A stretch of 9,367 nt of DNA, taken from positions 1-9,367 of the forward strand of contig JABWAN010000139.1 in NCBI GenBank assembly GCA_013361015.1, read 5' to 3'. The notes beneath the pieces were generated by a model. That model did no database searches. It worked only from the letters and a program-made list of their open reading frames with translations, and had not been told where the DNA came from. Shown here in pieces: positions 1 through 5,661 of this stretch. This DNA comes from Candidatus Zhuqueibacterota bacterium (GTDB lineage: Bacteria > Zhuqueibacterota > Zhuqueibacteria > Zhuqueibacterales > Zhuqueibacteraceae). The first letter of the stretch is position 1; each line of letters begins with the position of its first letter. A program made the translations under genes and the position numbers.

Positions 1-555
1 GCCCGCCGCGTTGTAGCTGATGAGCTTCATGTGAACGACGTCCACGTATTCATGATTGTTCACGGGGAAAACCACCGGGCATACTTTGTTGCCGAATGTC
101 TCACGTGCGCTGGCTACGGCTTTGTCGAAGCTCGCGTTCTCCTTGTCGAGGCGATTGACGAAGAAGATGCGCGGCAAGCCGTATTCTTCGGCAATTTCCC
201 ATGCGGCTTCCGTGCCCAGCTCAACGCCGATTTGCGCGTTCAACACATGTAAAGCCACATCCACGGCGCGCAAGCCGCCGCGCACTTCGCCGACAAAATC
301 GGGATAACCGGGCATGTCCACCAAATTGATCTTGTGGTCTTTCCATTTGCAGTGCAGGATCGAGGCAATGATGGAATTTTTGCGCTCGATTTCATCGTGA
401 TGATAGTCCGAAACCGTCGAGCCGTCGTCGACCGAACCCATGCGCGAGATTTCGCCGGAAACAAACAGCATCGCCTCGGCGAGCGCGGTCTTACCGGTGG
501 TTGCATGAGCTGCCAAGCCAATATTGCGCAGATGAGCAGTGGAAAAATCCTTCAC
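1..555 (-). CDS. EF-G-like translational GTPase, N-terminal part (runs off left edge)
   Basis: The visible 185 residues are the GTP-binding domain of an elongation factor G family protein, cytosolic GTPases that act on the ribosome. Motifs seen: P-loop AHATTGKT (16-23), a switch I region with RKNSI (58-62) where classical EF-G has RGITI, switch II DMPGYPDF (80-87), and NRLD (134-137) as the base-recognition motif (usual form NKxD). Tyr84 replaces the His of the classical DTPGH motif. These features fit the EF-G-like (EF-G-2) branch better than canonical fusA. The start is GTG at 553-555, chosen because a Shine-Dalgarno GAGAGGT lies 5 nt upstream and the protein begins right before the conserved NIGLAAH strand. 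The acyl-CoA ligase ends 23 bp upstream on the same strand, so the two are probably co-transcribed. The rest of the protein lies outside the window. Family assignment is firm; the subfamily is less sure. Confidence 0.9.
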   Translation of the reverse strand, partial: MKDFSTAHLRNIGLAAHATTGKTALAEAMLFVSGEISRMGSVDDGSTVSDYHHDEIERKNSIIASILHCKWKDHKINLVDMPGYPDFVGEVRGGLRAVDVALHVLNAQIGVELGTEAAWEIAEEYGLPRIFFVNRLDKENASFDKAVASARETFGNKVCPVVFPVNNHEYVDVVHMKLISYNAAG

Positions 556-560
556 GTTAC

Positions 561-567
561 ACCTCTC
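561..567 (-). promoter_or_regulatory. Ribosome binding site for the GTG-started EF-G-like gene
   Basis: GAGAGGT on the minus strand, 5 nt before the GTG at 555. It lies entirely in the 23-bp gap after the acyl-CoA ligase stop. It decides the non-ATG start of the EF-G-like gene and suggests independent re-initiation on a shared transcript. Confidence 0.7.
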
Positions 568-578
568 AAAATTGGGGT

Positions 579-2177
579 TTAATTTGAGCTGCGTTCGCGT
601 AACATCCGTTTGAGAATTTTGCCCGTTGGGCCATGCGGTAAATCCGAACAGAATTCGAAGTGTTGCGGAATTTTGTATGCCGCCAAGCGAGAAGCACAAT
701 ACGAAGCCAACTCCTCCTTGGTCGCCGTTTCATTTTGCCGCAGCACGATATAAGCCTTCACTTCTTCTACCAAAGCGCGATCCGTAACGCCGAGCACCGC
801 GCACTCGCGAATTTTGGGGTGCGAGATGAGGCAGCGTTCCACTTCTTGAGAGAAAACCAAAAAACCGCCTTTTTTGATGACGTCTTTCTTGCGATCGGCA
901 AGGTATAAATAGCCGCTGGTATCCATCCATCCCAAATCGCCGGTGAGCAACCAGCCGTCGCGCAATGCTTGTTGCGTTTCTTCCGGGCGATTGTAGAAAC
1001 CTTTCATAATCGCACCGCCGCGCACGACAATCTCGCCCACTTGGCCGGGCGGAAGCTCGATGCCGTGCGCGTCAAAGATCGTGACCTCCAAGCCGGGGAG
1101 TTGTTTGCCGACCGAGCCGGACTTAATCGCGATGTCGGGACGATTCGTCGTGATGAGCGGCGGACATTCCGCCACGCCGTAGCCTTCGTAAATCGGCTTG
1201 CCGAAACGTTGCAGCAGGGCTTCGCGGAGATGATCTTCCATGCGCGCACCGCTGACGAGAAATACCTGCAAAGAGCTGAGGGGATCGTTGGGTGCGACAG
1301 CTTCGGCGGTTTCGGTTTCAGTTGCGGTTTGGACACTGCCATTGCCGCCTTGCCCATCCAGCAACAATGGCAACATAGAAGGCACCGCCACGAAATGCGT
1401 AATTTTCTCGCGCGCGATCGTGGAGATGATTTCATCCACGTTAATGCGCGGAATAAGCACGCAACACGCGCCGGCGGCGAGCGTGACGTTCATCGTGAGC
1501 ATGTGGCCGAGGCTGTGAAACAGCGGCAACGCCGCGGCGAAACGATGCTCTGCGGTAATGTTAAAGGCTTCCCAACACGCGAGCACCGCAGCCGCGGCAT
1601 TTTCGTGAGTGAGCACCACGCCACGCGGAGCGCCCGTCGTGCCGGAAGTATACAGAATGAGCGCGGTATCGTCGGCGTTGATTGCGGGCCGCTTCGCTAA
1701 AGGCTGCGATTCGGAGACCAATTTGGTAAGCTCGACGCACGTGTTGGGCTTGCTTGCTTCGCGCTGTTCCGCGGATAAATTGCCGAGTATCACATAAAGC
1801 TGGCACGAGGCGACCTTCTTCGCGGCCGGAATCACATAGCGCCCGAAGCCCTCCCACGCCACAAATCCTGCGGCTTGCGTTTCATTGAGAATGGCTGCGA
1901 TTTCAGCTTCACGTGCGAGAATGTTGAGGGGAATGACTTGCACGCCGAGCGTGAGCAATGCATAATAGACGAGGGGAAACTGCGGCAGGTTGGGAATCAT
2001 GATCGCGACCCGGTCGCCGCGCTGCAAACCAAGCCCCGCGAAGCCGGAGGCCAAGCGACTGACGACGCCGGCAAAGTATTGGTAAGTCAGACGGGTCTCG
2101 CCATATACGAACGCATCGGCGCTTGCATATTTTGCAGTGGAGATATCCAGAAATTCCAACAATGAACGAGCAACCAT
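579..2177 (-). CDS. Long-chain acyl-CoA ligase / AMP-dependent synthetase
   Basis: This 532-residue adenylate-forming enzyme activates a carboxylic acid, most likely a fatty acid, to the acyl-AMP and then the acyl-CoA. Motifs in order: the ATP-binding loop YTSGTTGAPRG (176-186), YGVAE (333-337), TGD with its adenylate-ribose Asp (412-414), the hinge region DRKKD (428-432), and the C-terminal PTGKILKR with catalytic Lys520. Length and motif order match FadD-type ligases, but the acid chain length cannot be read from sequence. A low-complexity stretch (about 277-299, rich in Gly, Thr, Glu and Ala) sits between conserved blocks and looks like a flexible insertion. The ATG at 2177 has AGGT 3 nt upstream, a rather close spacing. 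It is followed at 23 bp by the EF-G-like gene and preceded at 169 bp by the STAS gene. I saw no clear terminator between them, so all three may share a transcript. A symbol such as fadD would over-claim the substrate. Confidence 0.93.
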   Translation of the reverse strand: MVARSLLEFLDISTAKYASADAFVYGETRLTYQYFAGVVSRLASGFAGLGLQRGDRVAIMIPNLPQFPLVYYALLTLGVQVIPLNILAREAEIAAILNETQAAGFVAWEGFGRYVIPAAKKVASCQLYVILGNLSAEQREASKPNTCVELTKLVSESQPLAKRPAINADDTALILYTSGTTGAPRGVVLTHENAAAAVLACWEAFNITAEHRFAAALPLFHSLGHMLTMNVTLAAGACCVLIPRINVDEIISTIAREKITHFVAVPSMLPLLLDGQGGNGSVQTATETETAEAVAPNDPLSSLQVFLVSGARMEDHLREALLQRFGKPIYEGYGVAECPPLITTNRPDIAIKSGSVGKQLPGLEVTIFDAHGIELPPGQVGEIVVRGGAIMKGFYNRPEETQQALRDGWLLTGDLGWMDTSGYLYLADRKKDVIKKGGFLVFSQEVERCLISHPKIRECAVLGVTDRALVEEVKAYIVLRQNETATKEELASYCASRLAAYKIPQHFEFCSDLPHGPTGKILKRMLRERSSN

Positions 2178-2346
2178 AAGACCTGCGAGAGGGTATGAAT
2201 GCTTACCGGAAAAGACAAATCACAAAGAGGTTGGAAAATTCGGACGGGGGTAAAAGCTCAACTCGGGCCTTGGTGTTCTGGGGAATCGTTTGGCGCAAGG
2301 CCGGAGTCGAGGAGAAGTATGGCGTCGCCTCGCAAAACGTTCGGCT

Positions 2347-2694
2347 TCACGATTTGGTGAAACTTTGCGTCGCTTCGGTCACGGTCCCAAAAGTTTCGAA
2401 GATGGAGTTGAGTTTGGTAATCGCCAAAATGCCTTCCATCGTTTCGTTGATCGCGGCGAGTTTGAGATCACCGCCGCGATTGCGGATCGAAGTCAGCAGC
2501 GAAATCAAAACGCCCAAGCCGGAGCTATGCATCCGCTTGACTTCTGCCAAATCGAGCACGAAGTTTTTTACGCCCGCATCCAACAGCTTCTGTATCGCAT
2601 CCTTCATTTCTTGCGAGTCGGGAGTGCCTCCCTGCAGCTTCCCGGTAAGATTGACAACAGCAATCTCACCTATGATTTGGTGTTCGAGTGCCAT
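2347..2694 (-). CDS. Stand-alone STAS-domain protein (anti-sigma factor antagonist type)
   Basis: The 115-residue protein is a single STAS domain, the fold of SpoIIAA/RsbV. Those proteins bind a serine-kinase anti-sigma factor and release its sigma factor when dephosphorylated. Visible landmarks are the first strand with VVNLTGKL (13-20), VLDLAEVKRMHSSGLGVL (46-63) and the C-terminal helix ending ATQSFTKS. Ser57 aligns with the phosphorylated Ser of SpoIIAA (MDSSGLG). The preceding Asp is His56 here, a change worth noting because that position lies beside the phosphosite. The open frame reaches 2799, but the start is set at 2694. The -10/-35 promoter lies inside that extension, the SpoIIAA-like length begins here, and an AAAGAG purine stretch sits 6 nt upstream. 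No partner kinase, phosphatase or sigma factor is present in the window, so the signalling target is unknown. Confidence 0.88.
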   Translation of the reverse strand: MALEHQIIGEIAVVNLTGKLQGGTPDSQEMKDAIQKLLDAGVKNFVLDLAEVKRMHSSGLGVLISLLTSIRNRGGDLKLAAINETMEGILAITKLNSIFETFGTVTEATQSFTKS

Positions 2695-2718
2695 ATTTTT
2701 CTCTTTAAAAGTGTTGCG

Positions 2719-2747
2719 AGTATAAAACAAAAGCTCACAATTGTCAA
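2719..2747 (-). promoter_or_regulatory. Sigma-70-type promoter of the STAS gene
   Basis: On the minus strand, TTGACA (2742-2747) is followed by a 17-bp spacer and TATACT (2719-2724). This is a full consensus -35 and a five-of-six -10 at ideal spacing. Transcription would begin near 2712, leaving a leader of about 18 nt before the ATG at 2694. It supports the short STAS start, because the longer frame would begin upstream of the promoter. Strong constitutive expression by the housekeeping sigma factor is inferred. Confidence 0.75.
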
Positions 2748-2830
2748 GCGAAAATTCCCTGGTGCTTCTGCAGTTTCGTGCTGCGCAGCGCTGCTGCAAT
2801 TATTTCCGCGACCACTTTGCAAAACGGCGG

Positions 2831-2858
2831 TTGCATCGTTGGGATTTTGTATTATATT
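2831..2858 (+). promoter_or_regulatory. Possible promoter of the outer-membrane barrel gene
   Basis: TTGCAT (2831-2836), a 16-bp spacer, then TATATT (2853-2858) in an AT-rich patch. The start codon lies about 80 bp downstream. It faces away from the STAS promoter, giving a divergent arrangement. The match is moderate and TATTAT at 2850-2855 is an alternative -10, so this is a tentative call. Confidence 0.35.
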
Positions 2859-2920
2859 CTTCTGCGAAAAGAAACTCGAGCGTGTAACGCATGCGGGCAA
2901 CCGCTATGGCTTTGTTCAAT

Positions 2921-2930
2921 GGAGAGAGGA
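2921..2930 (+). promoter_or_regulatory. Ribosome binding site fixing the barrel start at 2940
   Basis: GGAGAGAGGA ends 9 nt before the ATG at 2940. It overlaps the in-frame ATG at 2919, and the signal-peptide-like sequence begins at 2940, so upstream in-frame ATGs (2778, 2919) are disfavoured. Confidence 0.6.
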
Positions 2931-2939
2931 AAACTGTCG

Positions 2940-4244
2940 ATGCGATGCGTATTTATTGTTATGACGGCGCTATTCACCACTTGGGTTGCAAACACCAATG
3001 GGCAGGAAGTTTTCAAATTTTCCGGTGAGCTGCGCATGCGCGCGGAAGTGCGCGACAACGCGGATTTCAATTCCGACCGTCTCGACGGCACGGTGCAGGT
3101 CTTTCAGCGCTTGCGTTTCGCCGCGGCGCGTGAATTCGAACACGGCTTGAAAGTATTTGTGCAACTGCAAGACTCGCGTCTTTGGGGCGAAGAAGGTTCC
3201 AGCCTGAATGCTTTGAACAATGTCGATCTGCATCAGGCCTATCTGCAAATCGACAAGCCTGCGGCATTGCCGTTTGATATTCGCCTCGGGCGGCAGCCAT
3301 TGTCTTTCGGCAGTGAACGGTTGCTGGGAAAATATGATTGGCATAATATCGGCCGCGCGTTCAATGCGTTGAACGTGCAATGGGGCAGCGCGCAACAGCA
3401 ACTCAATTTCTGGCTGGCACAAGTGCGCGACCACACTGCGCCGACGGTCGCACGCAATCAAGAATTTGCGGGAGCATACTTCACTTCGCAACGGCTTTTG
3501 CCTTTCACTCTCGAGGCATACTGGCTTTTGCTGTATGATGCGCGCAACTTCGAATCGATTGCGAATCCCGCCACGCCCGGGCGGCAAGACGAACCTTCCG
3601 AAACTTTGGACGTGCACACCCTCGGCTTGCGTTTGAGCCGCGCGCGCGACCGAGGTCTGCAATTCGATTTTGAGGGCGCCTATCAATTCGGCGGACGCGG
3701 GTTTCAGAGCATTCGTGCGTACGGCCTTGCGCTCGAGGCGAGCTATACGCTGGCGTCGAAATGGCGGCCGTCATTGCGCGCCGGCTATGTGCTCGGCTCT
3801 GGTGATGAGCAAGTTGATGACAATAGGAGCGAAACGTTTTCCAATCTCTTTCCCAATGCGCACGGCTTCCTCGGCGCGATGGATTATGCCTCGTGGAGCA
3901 ACATTTCAGCGCCGTATGCCGGCCTCAGTTTCGTCCCCAAAGAAAAGCTTGCGTTCGGGATAGATTACTACCTGCTCGCATTGCACAATGATCACGACGC
4001 CTGGTATCGCGCTGGCGGCTTCAACATCGGCACGCCGCAAGAATTCTATCGCAAGGCCGTAGCGGGCGCGGGCAAGCGTTTAGGACATGAGATCGACGTG
4101 CATTTGGACTACCTCTATCGCGAGCGCCTCGATTTGAAACTGGGCCTCAGCAAATTTTTCGTGGGAGAATTTATTGAAAAGACGGGCGGCCTGCGCGCAG
4201 ATGATTCGGTGTGGGGATATTTCGCGCTGGAGGTGAAGTTTTGA
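2940..4244 (+). CDS. Alginate-export-like outer-membrane beta-barrel protein (porin)
   Basis: The 434-residue product begins with a short signal peptide (MRCVFIVMTALFTTWVANT, cleavage near 19-21). It continues into alternating amphipathic strands typical of an outer-membrane barrel and ends in aromatic Phe (...WGYFALEVKF), the usual barrel-assembly signal. The N-terminal mature region, with FSGELRMRAE, RLRF, the LQDSRLWGEE block, then RLGRQPLSFGSERLLG and a DWHNIGRAFNALN-like block, resembles the alginate export (AlgE-like) family. Members form outer-membrane channels for anionic sugars, alginate or small aromatics. The real substrate cannot be read here. The start at 2940 is chosen for its strong purine-rich ribosome binding site and signal peptide. 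It is divergent from the STAS gene and convergent with the toxin remnant; no other export gene adjoins it. It might serve the polysaccharide genes to the right, but strand and the intervening island argue against a shared operon. Confidence 0.82.
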   Translation: MRCVFIVMTALFTTWVANTNGQEVFKFSGELRMRAEVRDNADFNSDRLDGTVQVFQRLRFAAAREFEHGLKVFVQLQDSRLWGEEGSSLNALNNVDLHQAYLQIDKPAALPFDIRLGRQPLSFGSERLLGKYDWHNIGRAFNALNVQWGSAQQQLNFWLAQVRDHTAPTVARNQEFAGAYFTSQRLLPFTLEAYWLLLYDARNFESIANPATPGRQDEPSETLDVHTLGLRLSRARDRGLQFDFEGAYQFGGRGFQSIRAYGLALEASYTLASKWRPSLRAGYVLGSGDEQVDDNRSETFSNLFPNAHGFLGAMDYASWSNISAPYAGLSFVPKEKLAFGIDYYLLALHNDHDAWYRAGGFNIGTPQEFYRKAVAGAGKRLGHEIDVHLDYLYRERLDLKLGLSKFFVGEFIEKTGGLRADDSVWGYFALEVKF

Positions 4245-4260
4245 TTGCAACGTAATTCGC

Positions 4261-4287
4261 GGAGATAGGTTTCGAGGGGAGATAGGT
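4261..4287. repeat. Short direct repeat (GGAGATAGGT twice)
   Basis: GGAGATAGGT occurs at 4261-4270 and again at 4278-4287, in the 93-bp convergent gap between the barrel gene and the toxin remnant. It is perfect over 10 bp with a 7-bp spacer. No function is evident; it could be simple slippage or a remnant of the insertion that brought the accessory genes. Confidence 0.4.
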
Positions 4288-4337
4288 GTTGAAAGAAGTT
4301 TCCCAAAAGCGTAGCATTTGAAGCGACAGTTTAAACA

Positions 4338-4610
4338 TCAGTAATGATACCGCGCTTGGAGAAAATCAATGCGGTCATGGCTGACAACATATACCATGCG
4401 ATGCTCTTCCGTGAGGCGTCGAGATCAGGCGCCTGCGGCAATGTATTTCAACGGTTCCGGTTTGCCGATGCCTGTGAATGGCTCTCGCATAATCGCTTCG
4501 ATCAAATCAAACGCCCGCAAAGCGACTTTGCGGTCGATTTCAACCCAGTAACGTAAATCGTCACGAAACTCTGGATGGAATACCGCGTCACGAGCGGCCT
4601 TCATTGGCAT
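4338..4610 (-). pseudogene. YoeB-family toxin gene interrupted by an in-frame TGA
   Basis: YoeB toxins are RelE-like ribosome-dependent mRNA endonucleases neutralised by YefM. The frame reads through FHPEFRDDLRYWVEIDRK and GIGKPEPLKY to Ala-Gly-Ala, then meets TGA at 4425-4427. It continues in the same frame with SRRLTEEHRMVYVV and ends in RYHY before a second TGA at 4338-4340. E. coli YoeB has Trp56 in GFWSRR at the interrupted position, so one TGG-to-TGA change explains the break. The truncated product (about 61 residues) keeps the Glu of GKPEP (YoeB Glu46). It loses the Arg of EEHR (Arg65) and the His of RYHY (His83), and so should be inactive. The likely start is ATG 4608-4610, 7 nt after the antitoxin stop; ATG 4602-4604 and ATG 4638-4640 are alternatives. 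It follows the antitoxin gene directly, the usual order. Everything outside the stop codon remains well conserved, implying a recent loss, readthrough or a sequencing error. Confidence 0.85.
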
Positions 4611-4617
4611 GCGGTTC

Positions 4618-4905
4618 TTATTTTTGCCTGCCAAGCCCAACCTCTTGCCGTAGTTTCTTTGTGGTTTGAGGTTTCAGCGTTCGGGCTTGCGCTCTCTTCA
4701 AGGCGGTCAGAAGCCGTTTCGCGTTCTTTGGTGAACGCAGCAAATGCGCCGTTTCCGCCAAGCTAGTGAGTTCAGAGGCCGCAATCAAAGCGACGTCGTC
4801 GTCGTTGTGCCGACTAATAATCACGACTTCAAGATTGGCGGTGACTTCGTTGCAGAGCTTGGCGAAGTTGGCGCGAGCATGAGCATAGGTTGTTTGGATG
4901 GGCAT
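4618..4905 (-). CDS. YefM/Phd-family antitoxin
   Basis: This 95-residue protein has the YefM layout. An N-terminal DNA-binding region begins with TTYAHARANFAKLCNEV (5-21), followed by a strand with VVIISRHNDDDVALIA (27-42) and the highly typical ETAHLLRSPKNAKRLLTAL (51-69). A basic C-terminal tail follows (TTKKLRQEVGLGRQK) that would wrap the toxin. YefM proteins bind and inhibit YoeB and repress their own operon. The open frame extends to 4926, but the start at 4905 is preferred because GGAG lies 6 nt upstream and the family begins here. It lies 51 bp after the Uma2 gene and is followed within 7 nt by the toxin gene, which is broken. It would therefore act as an orphan antitoxin, able only to autoregulate or to cross-neutralise another YoeB. 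I saw no clear operator palindrome upstream. Confidence 0.88.
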   Translation of the reverse strand: MPIQTTYAHARANFAKLCNEVTANLEVVIISRHNDDDVALIAASELTSLAETAHLLRSPKNAKRLLTALKRAQARTLKPQTTKKLRQEVGLGRQK

Positions 4906-4908
4906 TAA

Positions 4909-4915
4909 TATCTCC
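4909..4915 (-). promoter_or_regulatory. Ribosome binding site of the YefM antitoxin
   Basis: GGAGATA on the minus strand, with GGAG 6 nt before ATG 4903-4905. It selects this start over the in-frame ATG at 4926, which lacks any such site. Confidence 0.6.
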
Positions 4916-4956
4916 GTGATCGTCATTCGTCTCGAAAAGGTTTGGATCGGCCCCGG

Positions 4957-5598
4957 TTAAGGATTGGAGGCGTCGCTTGCCAAAATCGTACTCAGCACTT
5001 CGAGCTCATTTAAGCTCTGTGACGCGAACAGCCAATCAACGCGCAGCCAAAAGCCTGGTACGGTTGATGAGCGAAAAATACCGTTCCCATCGACCGGCAT
5101 ATCTTTCCACTCGCCTTCTTGATTTCGCCAAAAGTGCGCTTGCTGACGCGATAAATCTATCAGCCAATATTCCGGCACACCGAAGGAGGCGTACAACTCT
5201 TTCTTGTCTACGGAATCAAGTCTGCGGCTGCCGGGGGAGATGACCTCAATCGCCAAATCCGCGGGCCCTAAAATTTCGGTGCTTTGCAAAAGGTGCAAAC
5301 GCTCTTTGCGGATAAACATCACGTCCGGCTCCGGCGCGTCTTCATCGCTCAACTTCATGGCGACGCGCGAGCCGACGACCAAGCCCAAATCTTTCTCTTT
5401 AACGTAGCTTCTTAAAATGACGACGAGAAAGTGCACAAAATCTTCGTGTTCGATGGTTGCAGGTGAGGCCATGAACATCTCCCCATTAATGAGGTCGGCT
5501 TTTTGTTCCCGCACGCGGCTGCAAAATTCGCTATAAGTAAAACGTTCTTTCATCGGCGTTTGGCGGCGCAAGGGGCGTGTTAATAAATCGCTGGTCAT
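4957..5598 (-). CDS. Uma2-family (DUF820) PD-(D/E)XK nuclease-like protein
   Basis: The 213-residue protein fits the Uma2 family, predicted restriction-endonuclease-fold proteins that are abundant in cyanobacteria and several other phyla and of mostly unknown role. Seen in order: FTYSEFCSRV (20-29), ADLINGEMFMASPA (34-47) with the family Glu40, PEPDVMFIRKER (89-100) with Asp92, and ADLAIEVISPGS (113-124) with Glu118. The downstream DSVDKKELYASFGVPEYWLID (128-148) follows with Lys132/133. Together these supply a full acidic-acidic-Lys active-site set, so the enzyme looks intact. The frame runs up to 5646, but the start at 5598 is chosen because AAAGGA lies 7 nt before it and upstream ATGs lack a good site; an N-terminus of up to 229 residues is possible. 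It starts 63 bp after the glycosylphosphotransferase stop and is followed at 51 bp by the antitoxin, so it may share a transcript with either. The biological target is unknown. Confidence 0.88.
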   Translation of the reverse strand: MTSDLLTRPLRRQTPMKERFTYSEFCSRVREQKADLINGEMFMASPATIEHEDFVHFLVVILRSYVKEKDLGLVVGSRVAMKLSDEDAPEPDVMFIRKERLHLLQSTEILGPADLAIEVISPGSRRLDSVDKKELYASFGVPEYWLIDLSRQQAHFWRNQEGEWKDMPVDGNGIFRSSTVPGFWLRVDWLFASQSLNELEVLSTILASDASNP

Positions 5599-5605
5599 GT
5601 TTATA

Positions 5606-5611
5606 TCCTTT
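5606..5611 (-). promoter_or_regulatory. Ribosome binding site of the Uma2-family gene
   Basis: AAAGGA on the minus strand, 7 nt before ATG 5596-5598. It favours the 213-residue product over in-frame ATGs at 5637 and 5646. Confidence 0.6.
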
Positions 5612-5661
5612 GTTTGAACAGGAGAAATCTCGGCCATCCCATACATTAAAGCAAGGCAATT

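Noticed and set aside
969..1700. 243-residue plus-strand open frame
   Set aside because: It is antisense to the well-supported acyl-CoA ligase and is rich in Arg/His/Ala as expected for a shadow frame. No motif or ribosome binding site was seen.
2729..2744. ATTGTGAGC sequence resembling half of the lac operator
   Set aside because: The match is to one half-site only, inside a promoter spacer, with no symmetric partner and no related repressor nearby.
2780..2794. GCTGCGCAGC and overlapping CAGCGCTG palindromes as an operator or terminator
   Set aside because: These are short GC-rich palindromes with no T-run and no repeated copy; they are expected by chance in this composition.
2970..3686. 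238-residue minus-strand open frame
   Set aside because: It is antisense to the barrel gene, which has a signal peptide, ribosome binding site and barrel-type C-terminus.
4338..4427. Genome-wide reassignment of TGA to tryptophan as the reason for the interrupted toxin
   Set aside because: TGA ends the STAS, barrel and dehydrogenase genes at the expected family lengths, and Trp is encoded by TGG throughout.
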